This document shows positions 44,849 through 54,088 of a stretch of 64,000 nt of DNA, one piece after another (positions within the stretch are counted from its first letter, which is position 1; the number at the start of each line of letters is the position of its first letter). The notes under the pieces were generated by a model that saw only the letters and a program-made list of their open reading frames with translations, had not been told where the DNA came from and searched no databases. The position numbers and the translations under genes are program-made. Where the stretch lies: assembly GCA_949372635.1 (NCBI GenBank), contig CASIAB010000002.1, positions 62,001 to 126,000 of the forward strand, read 5' to 3'. This DNA is from an uncultured Pseudomonadales bacterium. Lineage in GTDB: Bacteria > Pseudomonadota > Gammaproteobacteria > Pseudomonadales > Pseudohongiellaceae.

Positions 44849-45838
44849 CTAAACGCTCATGTATGGCTTAAGCGCCTCGAGTCGATACTCGATTTCCGCG
44901 ATCTGTTGCTCAGAAAAACTGTATTTTCCGCGGCGCGAGTTCGTGGTCTTGAATACACCGCGCTTGCGCAGCACATACAGCCTCACACCTGGAATCAAAT
45001 TATCAAGATTCTGAATCAACAATAGTTTACTGTAACATTCTCGGAGCTCAATATGACGGCCGTTCAGATGCAGCTGCCAGAGGTGTGCATAGACATCGCC
45101 ATACATGGTGCCGCCGGTCATCACCCCATCGGTGCCGATGCGCATCTCGTAGAGCCACCCTCTTCCTAGAGTTGCACCAAAAACACTACGAATCGGATCT
45201 GGTTGGAATTCTTGCAACGCCAACATGCGAGCATGCACATCGCCATATTCTTCCTTTATATAACCACACTGTGGAAAGTCACGGGCGAGTTGAACGAGAA
45301 AGTCGATTGGTAGCCCAATCTCCGGCCCCCCGCTGGTCTGCACGAAGATAGGCCTAGAGGTGATTTCACAAAGCGCCGCATAATAGGCGCGAATCTGCGC
45401 AAGCGAATCAGCCGAGTTCGGTGGAATAGCAATCATGGCATCGGGCTCGAGTGATTCAGCCACACGCGCATACTCCAACATACCTGCAGTGTCATCGGCT
45501 TGTACGCCAAGGGTTAGCGACATACTACCGCCACGATTAGCCTCCGCAAGCACCTCAAATCCACGAATTCGTTCTGCCTTTGTTAGATAACGCTGTTCAC
45601 TAGAGTTTTGTGGCCAGACAATTCCCTGAACACCGCACTGATTGCAGAAGACGACTTCTTTGGCTAAATCTTCATAGTCCACATCACCCGATTCAGTGTA
45701 GGGCGTGCTGAGGATCATCAGCGCTCCCCGCATTTTCTTGGAAGCGCTAGCAGCTAATAGGCTCCCGAAGGGCAGGGAACTGGTGGCGGCCATACCTGCT
45801 AGAAGCTGACGTCGAGTTAGAATTGCATCAGTTGGCAT
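44849..45838 (-). CDS. Tat-exported dihydrodipicolinate synthase (DapA) family protein
   Basis: 329 residues. AGGAG sits 8 bases before the ATG. A twin-arginine signal TRRQLLAGMAATSSLP precedes the barrel, which starts GALMILSTPYTESGDVDYEDLAKEV. VWPQNSSEQRYLTKAER holds the substrate loop, and the Schiff-base lysine is in CGYIKEEYGDVH near residue 196. This family includes aldolases that make or split pyruvate adducts. DapA is a cytoplasmic enzyme, so Tat export points to another substrate in the periplasm. It lies 80 bases before the sigma gene on the same strand and might share a role or transcript. Confidence 0.8.
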   Translation of the reverse strand: MPTDAILTRRQLLAGMAATSSLPFGSLLAASASKKMRGALMILSTPYTESGDVDYEDLAKEVVFCNQCGVQGIVWPQNSSEQRYLTKAERIRGFEVLAEANRGGSMSLTLGVQADDTAGMLEYARVAESLEPDAMIAIPPNSADSLAQIRAYYAALCEITSRPIFVQTSGGPEIGLPIDFLVQLARDFPQCGYIKEEYGDVHARMLALQEFQPDPIRSVFGATLGRGWLYEMRIGTDGVMTGGTMYGDVYAHLWQLHLNGRHIELRECYSKLLLIQNLDNLIPGVRLYVLRKRGVFKTTNSRRGKYSFSEQQIAEIEYRLEALKPYMSV

Positions 45839-46090
45839 GAACTAAACTCCTGGTGGCCAGCTTACGGACTCAATGATTCAGTCGAATCTGTTCCACTCTT
45901 ATTTTTAACTGTAGGGAAAACTATCTTTATCTCTTTTCCTTACGCTTCGTCAACTCATTCACGGTAACCCCGACGTTCCTGTCTAATAACTCGCGCGCTG
46001 CTGCAGCTGGGAGAATTGTTTCCTTAAGTGCACAGTAATTGGTTAGAATCAAGACAACGATCGAATTTACTACCCAAAGAGGTAATTTCC

Positions 46091-48137
46091 ATGAGCTGGC
46101 CAATAACAACGCCTTCGCAGTCTTTCCGCATACTTAGTCTAGCAACTCTTTTTCCTCTGTTGCTTAGCTGCAGTCCAGAGCCCGAGCCCACAGGCCCTTG
46201 AAACGTCTGATTCTATGGCCGCTGCGGAGCCGCTGGCAGAACAGGCCAATCCATCTCTCGAGGGCGAATGGGGATCCTTCGCCGCCGATAATGGCCAGTC
46301 GAAATATACCAGCCTAGATCAAATCGATGCCAGCAATGTAGAAGAGCTTGAAATCGTCTGGAGAAGGCCTGCACTAGATGCCTACTACTCCACCATGAAT
46401 CCAGCGCAGCGCTATACCTCCACCTGGACATCTGCACCGATAGTGAAAAATGGCATCGCCTACGTGCCGAACGGTGTAGGTCTAGTCGAGGCATTTAATC
46501 CTGGCACTGGCGAAACGATCTGGGTTCAAGAGCCCTACGGCGGTGTAGATGGACTGCCTGGCGCAAATACCAGAGGCGTCGCCTACTGGAGCGAAGGCAG
46601 CGACCGGCGTATTCTGGTGCAACGCGGAGTCTATCTATACGCCCTAAATGCTGACACTGGAGAGCCAATAGAGGGTTTCGGCATCAATGGCCGCACCAAT
46701 CTACAGCTAATGCCAGAGGGTTCCGAGCGATTTCGCTGGGGTGGCGTGCCAACTGTCGTGCGCGACATAGTCCTCATCGGTCAATCCATGTCGGACACAT
46801 TCTCTAACAAAGAAGCCTTCCGCGGCGATGTGCATGCCTTCGACGTACGCACCGGGGAATTGCGCTGGACTTACAACACCATTCCACAGGAAGGACAGTT
46901 CGGTACGGCTAGTTGGCAGGACCGATCCTGGTCCTACACCGGTCACTCTCCCGTCTGGGCTCTGTTCAGTGCAGATGCAGAGCTAGGCCTCGTGTATATG
47001 CCTATATCCTCATCAACCAATGACATGTATGGCGGCCATCGCATCGGCGACAACTTATTTAGCCAGTCTCTAGTGGCAGTAGATGTAGAGACCGGCGACC
47101 GGGTTTGGCACTACCAAACGGTTCATCATGGCCTTTGGGACTACGATCCGCCCGCCGCACCAATCTTGATGGATATCACCGTAGACGGCGAACCAGTAAA
47201 GGCGGTCACACAGCTCACAAAACAGGCCTTCGCGTTCGTTTTCAATCGCGAAACAGGCGAGCCTATCTGGGAGATAGAAGAGCGAGAAGTACCACAGTCC
47301 GACGTGCCCGGCGAAGTTACCTCGCTCACACAACCCTTCCCGACTCGGCCGGCTCCTTTCGATCGTCAGGGGGCAACCGTTGATAACCTGATCGATTTTA
47401 CGCCGGAGCTACGCGCAGAAGCGCTAGAGATTTTTAACAACTATGTGACCGGCCCTCTTTTCACACCGCCCTCTATCGCCAGCGATGGGCCAAATGGCAC
47501 CATGGGAACGATCCAGCTGCCTGGCTCGCAAGGTGGAGCAGACGTTCAGGGCGCCGCCTTTGATCCAGAGACGGGATACTTGTACATCCCGTCAATAACG
47601 TCACCATTCGTTGCCGACATTTTACCTGGCGACCCGGAAGTTACGAATCTCAGCTATGTGAAAGGCTCGAGACGCTGGATAGCGGGGCCTCGCGGACTAC
47701 CTCTATTTAAACCTCCCTATGGGCGCATTACGGCTATCGATATGAATACCGGTGAGCATGTGTGGATGGTGCCAAATGGAAATGGGCCGACCGATCATCC
47801 TGATCTAGTGGATTTAGACCTAGGCCCTCTTGGGATGCCAGGGCGACCTACACCACTACTCACTAAGACTTTGCTGTTCCTCGGCGAGGGACTCACCAAT
47901 CAACGACCTGGCGGCCGAATCCCTGTTGACATGCCTGTCGAGATTGCTACAAACAGCGGCGGCCCAATGTTCAGAGCCTACAACAAAAAGTCAGGTGACA
48001 TTGTTTGGGAAATCGAATTGGAGGCAGGAACATCCGGGCCTCCAATCAGCTACTTACATGACGGTGAGCAATACATACTCGTCGCGATCGGTGACCGAGA
48101 GTACAGCCCTGAACTCGTCGCTTTTAAACTGCCATAA
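46091..48137 (+). CDS. PQQ-type quinoprotein, lipoprotein signal separated by a +1 frameshift
   Basis: A good ribosome site (AGAGGT, 8 bases before ATG 46091) starts a lipoprotein signal with lipobox LLLSC and SPEPEPTGP, ending in TGA at 46199. In the next frame the mature quinoprotein goes on (ETSDSMAAAEPLAEQ), with a usable ATG at 46215 giving 640 residues. Removing one base in the run CCCTT at about 46196 joins them. The mature domain has FAADNGQSKYTSLDQIDASNVEEL, VHHGLWDYDPPAAPILM and LEAGTSGPPISY, as in membrane glucose-dehydrogenase-like quinoproteins. Without export the enzyme could not receive PQQ, so the gene is either damaged or the shift is a base error. A terminator follows. Confidence 0.78.
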
Positions 48138-48170
48138 AAAAGCGGGCGCGTATTAAGCGCCCGCTTTTTT
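48136..48170. terminator. Bidirectional Rho-independent terminator
   Basis: AAAAAAGCGGGCGC and GCGCCCGCTTTTTT around a GTATTAA loop: a strong stem with A/T runs on both sides, serving the quinoprotein and the convergent peroxiredoxin gene. Confidence 0.93.
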
Positions 48171-48199
48171 AGCTGCTTCGAAAGTCTTATCTTCGAAGA

Positions 48200-48859
48200 T
48201 CAATCGGGCTGTTTGACTGTCCGCAGATAAGGCTTAATAGTTTTAAAGCCTTCCGGAAACATTTCCTTCGCATCTTCGTCGGATACTGAAGGAACGATTA
48301 TCACATCATCCCCATCCTTCCAATTTACTGGCGTCGCCACCTTATGTTTTGCGGTTAACTGCATGGAATCAAGCACGCGGAGTATCTCATCGAAGTTCCT
48401 CCCCGTTGTCATCGGATAAGTCAGCATCAACTTGACCCTCTTGTCAGGGCCAACAACAAACACAGAGCGAACTGTCGCGTTCGTGGCCGCCGTGCGCCCA
48501 TCCGAACTCCCCGGCTCATCAGCTGGCAACATATTGTAGAGCTTGGCCACATTCAGATCGCTATCACCGATCATCGGGAAGTTCACCGCATGACCTTGGG
48601 TCTCTTCTATATCCTTAGACCAAGCCTCATGATTATCCACTGGATCAACACTCAGACCGATGATCTTGCAATTGCGCTTAGTAAACTCACCTTCTAGTCC
48701 AGCCATATAACCCAATTCGGTAGTGCACACTGGGGTAAAATCCTTAGGATGAGAGAACAGCACACCCCATTGCTCCCCAAGCCATTCGTAAAAGTCGATT
48801 TCTCCTTGGGTGGTTTGTGCCCGAAAGTTTGGGGCAGCATCGTTGATTCGTAATGACAT
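48200..48859 (-). CDS. 1-Cys peroxiredoxin (Prx6 type)
   Basis: 219 residues, the normal length for Prx6. DFTPVCTTELGYMAGLEGEF carries the peroxidatic Cys near residue 45. The later DPVDNHEAW, FPMIGDSDLNVAKLYNMLPAD and MTYPMTTGRNFDEILRVLDSMQLT segments are diagnostic, and WKDGDDVIIVPSVSDEDAKEMFP marks the long C-terminus of this class. No resolving cysteine in the C-terminal part. It reduces hydrogen peroxide and organic peroxides in the cytoplasm, which would suit the neighbouring oxidative-stress genes. Confidence 0.92.
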   Translation of the reverse strand: MSLRINDAAPNFRAQTTQGEIDFYEWLGEQWGVLFSHPKDFTPVCTTELGYMAGLEGEFTKRNCKIIGLSVDPVDNHEAWSKDIEETQGHAVNFPMIGDSDLNVAKLYNMLPADEPGSSDGRTAATNATVRSVFVVGPDKRVKLMLTYPMTTGRNFDEILRVLDSMQLTAKHKVATPVNWKDGDDVIIVPSVSDEDAKEMFPEGFKTIKPYLRTVKQPD

Positions 48860-48987
48860 GGCGGACTCCTAAAGCTTCACTATAATTCCTACGAGGCGAT
48901 AAGACAATTCCTTCGAAGAATTTAGAATACTGAGTGAGTTAAACTCACAGATCGAGCTAACGGACTAAAATATAACTACTAAACGCC

Positions 48988-49548
48988 TTATTTTGTACAC
49001 TCATAGACAAATGCCGGGGGCATATTTCGGAATGTGAAATCTAATTTCACGTTCTTGAAAATTGGTTTTAATTCGGAATAGTTGCTCAAACTATACTGAA
49101 ATTGCAAAAAACGGCCACCCTCACGTAAATTCGATCTTGCTGAATGAAGAATTTTCTTGACGACTTCATTGTCGATCAAAGCCAGGGGTAGACTGGAAAC
49201 AATGTGATCTACTTCCTCTATATCAAGATCATCGAGTATGGTTCGAATAGACGAAGCACACGCGTTAACCACACGTACGCGAGAATCTTGTAGCGCTTCT
49301 AACTGGCCAACGAAATCACTGTTCACCTCGAAGCAAATCAAAACACAGTCGGCGCGCATTCGTTCCAAAATAGAACGTGTAACACATCCGGTACCAGGGC
49401 CCAGCTCTATAATACAGCGCGCCGATGTGAAATCTATAGGGGCAAGAAGTGTCTTAATCAAGGCTTTAGAACTGGGAGTAATTGTCCCAGAAGTTTTAAA
49501 GCTCCTAATTAGGTTCAGCGAATCGCCAAATTTCAGTCTTGCATTCAT
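48988..49548 (-). CDS. Class I SAM methyltransferase, PmtA-like (phospholipid N-methyltransferase)
   Basis: 186 residues. TSGTITPSSKALIKTLL is the entry found in PmtA-type phospholipid methyltransferases, followed by the SAM loop IIELGPGTGCVTRSIL, an acidic strand end (CFEVNSDFV), and VDHIVSSLPLALIDNEVVKKIL. The C-terminus FTFRNMPPAFVYEC is also PmtA-like. The expected reaction is methylation of phosphatidylethanolamine at the membrane. An rRNA dimethylase (KsgA) relationship is less likely. The start overlaps the TVP38 stop by four bases, so the two are coupled. Confidence 0.78.
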   Translation of the reverse strand: MNARLKFGDSLNLIRSFKTSGTITPSSKALIKTLLAPIDFTSARCIIELGPGTGCVTRSILERMRADCVLICFEVNSDFVGQLEALQDSRVRVVNACASSIRTILDDLDIEEVDHIVSSLPLALIDNEVVKKILHSARSNLREGGRFLQFQYSLSNYSELKPIFKNVKLDFTFRNMPPAFVYECTK

Positions 49549-50108
49549 ATTCTAAACCACTCGCCAATTTCGGTGCCGAGAAAAACATACACGGCGACTA
49601 ATGGTAATTCGCCCAGTAATAATGCTGTAAGCATTTTCCTCAGCGGCATCTTGGCAACTCCCGCAACATAGCAAACTGCGTCAGTGGGCACTAAGGGAAA
49701 GAAAGACCAGAAAAATACTAACCAAAACGCATTCTTATGTTGCATTTTGGTCTTCAAGTTCGCGATTTTTTCGGGGTATTGCTCTTCCAGCAACCTATCG
49801 TAGCCCCCAAAAGAGGGGAAACTGTATACTAGGGATGCCCCAACCACAACTCCGGCAAGAGATATGGTAAACACCAAGAAAGGCCATTGCGGAAAGGAAA
49901 TCGCTCCAGCTAGGATAAATGGTGTACACGGTATCAGCAATACCGCACGCGTTAGCGACATCAATACATAGATAGTGAGCGCCATCGAGCCCATCTGACT
50001 GAGTAATTGCGATATAGATTCCCGCGTCAGTATCTCTGGATAAATAACTATTATTCCTAGAATCCCAGCCACCGCGATGAGCCAGACGGTGTTGAGATGC
50101 TTAATCAT
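49545..50108 (-). CDS. TVP38/TMEM64 family membrane protein
   Basis: 187 residues, five or six helices. The family segment VLLIPCTPFILAGAISFPQWPFLVFTISLAGVVVGASLVYSF is typical, followed by NAFWLVFFWSFFPLVPTDAVCYVAGVAKMPLRKML, in which FPLVPTDAVCYVAG is the most conserved block. Related DedA and TMEM64 proteins have been tied to lipid scrambling or membrane homeostasis. Overlap with the PmtA-like gene supports a membrane-lipid role for both. Confidence 0.88.
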   Translation of the reverse strand: MIKHLNTVWLIAVAGILGIIVIYPEILTRESISQLLSQMGSMALTIYVLMSLTRAVLLIPCTPFILAGAISFPQWPFLVFTISLAGVVVGASLVYSFPSFGGYDRLLEEQYPEKIANLKTKMQHKNAFWLVFFWSFFPLVPTDAVCYVAGVAKMPLRKMLTALLLGELPLVAVYVFLGTEIGEWFRI

Positions 50109-50290
50109 AGGGATTCCAAAAAACTTGACGAGAATGGACTGCGACTTTATCGCGGCACGAGGAGTTTCAGACCAAGGCAGCGGCGGCTGATCTGAACATG
50201 ATCTTTACTCTATTAGTTTAAGTATTACGTTACCTTATCACTACGGGCAGCATGGTTCCACGCCCTGCTTATCTGCGCTACTATACCTAG

Positions 50291-51808
50291 ATGCTCCAAC
50301 ACCGTTTCATAGATTCTGCCTTGAGAAACCCAGATAAGATTGCTTTTATCGATCGCAGCCTAGGCAGAAATGTTAGCTACTCTCAAGCGCTGCTCGCTTC
50401 GCTCATACTGGCCCGCCGGTTCAAAAAACTAGAGAGAGGCCGCATTGGTGTTATGCTCCCAACTTCTTCGGCTGGTGGGCTAACAGTAATCGCCGCACTG
50501 ATGGCCGATCGCACGCCGGTAATGATCAACTACTCGACCGGCGCTGAGAAGAACTGCCTCTACGCCCAAGAACAGTGTGACTTCCGGGTCATCGTTACGG
50601 CCAAGGCTCTGTTAGAAAAAATCGGCTGCAAACAATTGCCCAACATGGTGTTCATCGAGGACATACTTGGAGCACTAGGAAATCTCGAAAAAGCTCTAGC
50701 GTTCGTTAAGTCCAATCTCCCTATTAGTTTACTAAAGCGAGTTATCGGAACATCGAACCTCGATGCTCCCGCGGTGATTCTATTTACCAGTGGCAGCGAG
50801 AAAGAGCCGAAGGTTGTTCAGTTAACACAGCGCAATATCCTCTCTAATATCGATTCTTTTTCAGATATGATGAGTATCTATGAGATGGACAATCTACTTG
50901 CGGTCCTGCCCTATTTCCATGTGTTTGGCCTAACAATCAATCTTTGGACGCCGATGTGCATCGGCATGACCTCTATCACCTATGCCAACCCACTTGAATT
51001 TAAGACAATCGCGAAGATTATTAGAGAGGACAAACCAGAAATTTTGGTAGGAACGCCGCTGTTTCTCGAAGGCTATGTTAAACAATCGGAGCCCGGCGAT
51101 TTCGCCAGTATCAAACTGGCGGTTTCAGGCGCAGATAGATGCCCTGATCATTTAAGAACTCTCTATAAAGAAAAGCATGACATCGAGATTATCGAAGGCT
51201 ATGGCACAACAGAAACATCCCCAGTGATATCCGCCAATCCACGTGGAGCCAACAGGCCTGGCAGTATTGGGACTCCGATACCCGGAACAAGGATTAGAAT
51301 TCAGAACTTGAACAGTGGTGAAGACTGCCCCACTGGCGAAACTGGCAAGATCCTCGTCAAAGGCGAGGGAGTGATGCACGGTTATCTAAATGACTTAGAA
51401 GAAACCTCGTTGAAACTTAAGTCGGGCTGGTACGACACTGGAGACTTGGGCTATCTGGATGAAGCTGGCTATTTGTGGCACAAGGGCCGATTAAAGCGCT
51501 TCGTAAAGATTGGCGGAGAGATGGTATCACTAGTCATGGTCGAAGAGACCATGAATGAATTAACACCACTCGAAGTTGAGTGCTGCGCCGTAGAGCTACC
51601 CGACGCCAAACGCGGCTCGAGGATAGTCGCGGTAACGAATTCCGAAATAGATAAACAGGATCTCAATAAGCGACTTTCAAAGGCTTTGCCCAACCTGGCT
51701 TTGCCTAAGAAGTACGTATACGTGCCCGAATTTCCGAGAATGGGCAGCGGTAAGACCGATTTTCGCACTCTTACTGAGATCGTGCGTGAGATGGACGAAA
51801 AAGACTAG
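50291..51808 (+). CDS. AMP-binding acyl-activating enzyme (acyl-CoA / acyl-ACP synthetase)
   Basis: 505 residues. ATP/AMP motifs: ILFTSGSEKEPKVVQLTQRNI, EGYGTTETSPV and YDTGDLGYLDEAGYLWHKGRLKRFVKIGGEMV, with the last catalytic Lys in MGSGKTDFRTL near the end. VEETMNELTP belongs to the C-terminal swivel domain. The arrangement is closest to the synthetase half of Aas-type enzymes, which load fatty acids onto carrier protein or CoA. It ends four bases over the convergent MAPEG gene. The methyltransferase and TVP38 genes on its other side hint at a lipid-related neighbourhood. Confidence 0.87.
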   Translation: MLQHRFIDSALRNPDKIAFIDRSLGRNVSYSQALLASLILARRFKKLERGRIGVMLPTSSAGGLTVIAALMADRTPVMINYSTGAEKNCLYAQEQCDFRVIVTAKALLEKIGCKQLPNMVFIEDILGALGNLEKALAFVKSNLPISLLKRVIGTSNLDAPAVILFTSGSEKEPKVVQLTQRNILSNIDSFSDMMSIYEMDNLLAVLPYFHVFGLTINLWTPMCIGMTSITYANPLEFKTIAKIIREDKPEILVGTPLFLEGYVKQSEPGDFASIKLAVSGADRCPDHLRTLYKEKHDIEIIEGYGTTETSPVISANPRGANRPGSIGTPIPGTRIRIQNLNSGEDCPTGETGKILVKGEGVMHGYLNDLEETSLKLKSGWYDTGDLGYLDEAGYLWHKGRLKRFVKIGGEMVSLVMVEETMNELTPLEVECCAVELPDAKRGSRIVAVTNSEIDKQDLNKRLSKALPNLALPKKYVYVPEFPRMGSGKTDFRTLTEIVREMDEKD

Positions 51809-52191
51809 CCCATTATCTGCATTACAACCGAGACAAGACCAGCTAACACCATTAGCACCATAGGTATCCAGCCAACTATAAACCCTAAGCCACGTTTCGT
51901 AGGATCCTTTACATAAGATACAAAGTATATGATTCGACCAACAAGAAAGAATGCGCCTAGGCCCGCCGCGTAAACCGGAATGCCGAAGTAGGCAAAAATG
52001 AGTATGGCAGGAATGAAAACTATCAACTGTTCCATTGTATTCATATGTACACGATAGTAACGGTCAAATACTTCATGCCCTGTAATCGCCGGTGCCTTAA
52101 TGTCGTATTTGCCTCTTGCCATACCGACTTTCAAGCTAAAAAACTGATATTCTACGATTGACAATAAGATTACTAATGCAACTAATTCCAT
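51805..52191 (-). CDS. MAPEG family membrane protein
   Basis: 128 residues with four helices. The MAPEG pattern is seen: AITGHEVFDRYYRVHMNTMEQLIVFIPAILIFAYFG holds the ERxxRxHxNxxE-like block, and VGRIIYFVSYVKDPTKRGLGF follows. Eukaryotic relatives are microsomal glutathione transferases or leukotriene synthases; bacterial ones are little studied, and some detoxify electrophiles. Its stop overlaps the acyl-activating gene by four bases on the other strand. Confidence 0.88.
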   Translation of the reverse strand: MELVALVILLSIVEYQFFSLKVGMARGKYDIKAPAITGHEVFDRYYRVHMNTMEQLIVFIPAILIFAYFGIPVYAAGLGAFFLVGRIIYFVSYVKDPTKRGLGFIVGWIPMVLMVLAGLVSVVMQIMG

Positions 52192-52236
52192 GACTCTCTC
52201 CCACGCCGCAAATGCAGCGATCTATTTTAAAAATGT

Positions 52237-52524
52237 TTAACTACTCTTTATTCTAGTGTTGGTAATTCGATCCATATACTCAACTGAATCATTACCTAAA
52301 GTTTGCTCGAACTTAGTATCTGGATGCAAGTCTCTCATCTTGACATTCAGATAGCCGTTCGCCGAAGTGATTAATGTAGCTAAAATAATATTGTCTGTAT
52401 CGCAGCCTTTAGCCAATTCTGGGAGGCGGTCAAAACCAGCTAGAAATTTTTCCGTATGGCGCCTACGAATTTCCGTACCATAGAATAGGTCGAAGAAATC
52501 CACTTCAACTGCTCCAAGCATCAT
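52237..52524 (-). CDS. Hypothetical protein, possibly a remnant
   Basis: 95 codons from ATG 52524. FFDLFYGTEIRRRHTEKFLAG and DNIILATLITSANGYLNVKM are helical and look protein-like. No ribosome site is seen, and the upstream 120 bases belong to the end of another damaged gene. No family recognised. Its place inside a decayed stretch lowers confidence that it is expressed. Confidence 0.4.
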   Translation of the reverse strand: MMLGAVEVDFFDLFYGTEIRRRHTEKFLAGFDRLPELAKGCDTDNIILATLITSANGYLNVKMRDLHPDTKFEQTLGNDSVEYMDRITNTRIKSS

Positions 52525-52545
52525 TAGGAACAGCCGAGAAAAACC

Positions 52546-52958
52546 TCAGTATCCCCCACCAGCAAACTGCCTCCAAACATCCGCCATATCTTCAAAGGTG
52601 TAGTTATCATTGCCAATCGAACTCTGCAAAGAGAGAAACAGCAGACCTACTATTGAACCCAGCTGCCTTCATGTGCTTTCAGCGTTCTTAAAGAAGGTTT
52701 CCTGTCGCACATTCACCTCTGTGGCGGTGGTGGCTTGGGTCTGCTTCTCTGAGCAGAAATTATTACGCCGCAGTTCCTCATTATTTTCAGCTAATACAGA
52801 CTGCTGAATGAACCAGACGGCTGCCAACCAGAAAAAGGCGAATGCTCCCGCTAAGAAGGCTCCCATCTCTTCAATAGGCAGATCGAGACAGCAGAACCAG
52901 AAAAGGTAGGGCTAAGAGCAAACCAGATGCGCCAGTCTTTACGGATATGGAATTTCAC
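52546..52958 (-). pseudogene. Small membrane protein gene broken by a frameshift and an in-frame TGA
   Basis: A GTG at 52958 begins KFHIRKDWRIWFAL; one base later the frame is lost in a T run (about 52906), and the neighbouring frame resumes with FWFCCLDLPIEEMGAFLAGAF and a second helix FFWLAAVWFIQQSVLA. That frame meets TGA at 52669-52671, then stays open as RQLGSIVGLLFLSLQSS and FEDMADVWRQFAGGGY to TGA at 52546. The original protein was about 135 residues with two or more helices. No function known. Two lesions make a real pseudogene more likely than read errors. Confidence 0.5.
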
Positions 52959-52978
52959 GTTGGCCTAGAGTAATAGAG

Positions 52979-53690
52979 CTAGCTAAGAAGGGTCAAACAC
53001 TTTCTGTATGCATTTAGTTGACCCAGAAGCTGAGCTAGGGGGTCGCTGCTGCTACCGAAGAGTTCAATGACATTGTCTCTTATCACCGGGGCCTCCTCCC
53101 ACAGCATGGAGTGCCCTAAGCCCTCGCGATGCAGGTCGCGCACATCGGAATTGATTTGCATCTGTCGCATGAACAGGGCATTGCCCGGATGCACCAAGCA
53201 GTCTTTATCTCCTTGCACGATAAGAACCGGCATGGCGAGACTCTGCCAACGAGGAACCATAACTTCTAACTGAGGGCGCAGCGGGATGATCTCTGCATTT
53301 GCCCCGTTAGACTCGCTCCCAGCACGAAGCGCGGTAAGGCTGCCGCGAATCGGTTGTACCAACGTGGAGCACTTAGCTCTGGGTCGCCCGTGATAGCGAC
53401 AAAAATCAGGCCAGCAATTAATTCGGAATAATTCATCGCTGCACGCGCTATTAGCGGCCCACCATAGGAATGGTCCATGAGCAGCGATCCATGTCCATGA
53501 GGGGGCGCAAAGCTGCCGCCTGAGAATCTAGAGAAGGGACTTTCGCCCCATCATTCCCCACCCAGACCGGGTAACAGAGATCATAAGATATTTCTCCTGG
53601 ATAATCGAATGACTCAGGTAACTCCTGGATGCCATATAAAAGCCAGGTGTCCCATGTAAGAAAATGATCAGCTGCTTAGGCTAGGCAAAT
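52979..53690 (-). pseudogene. Alpha/beta hydrolase, decayed
   Basis: Pieces in different frames line up as one alpha/beta hydrolase: IIFLHGTPGFYMASRSYLS (oxyanion HGTPG), then SVTRSGWGE followed by a TGA, then DHSYGGPLIARAAMNYSELIAGLIF (nucleophile elbow, HSYGG), GDPELSAPRWYNRFAAALPRF, and after another shift EIIPLRPQLEVMVPRWQSLAMPVLIVQGDKD and GLGHSMLWEEAPVIRD with the catalytic His. A further 110-codon frame upstream (53681-54013) may hold its former N-terminus, including a hydrophobic stretch ALGWLLAPCFLQSLLA. At least two frame changes and one stop mean it cannot make an active enzyme. Confidence 0.75.
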
Positions 53691-54088
53691 GCTGAGGGAG
53701 TATTGGTCTCAACATAGTCGATCGAGCCCAAGGTTTTTACTATTGAATTAGCTGATGTGACAGCAACGCTGTCTTGCTGGGCAAGAAGAGACTGTAGGAA
53801 GCAGGGAGCGAGAAGCCAACCCAACGCTAGTTGGACCAATGAAGTATAAGAAGTGATTAGCTGATAATTGGACAACTGTAGAATCCTCCTAACACGCGAA
53901 AATGACCCTATTCCTGCAGAAAGCGCACGGATGATCAACAAACGAAATATTGGCGTATCGCGCCGTTTTGACATGAAATCCGATGAACTTGGCGTATAAT
54001 CTCTCCTCAACAAGATAACGTGTCGAAACTGGCTTTAGATTGTCAGTCGTATTGCCCAAGGGCATAGCTGCGATATTGGAATAAAATC

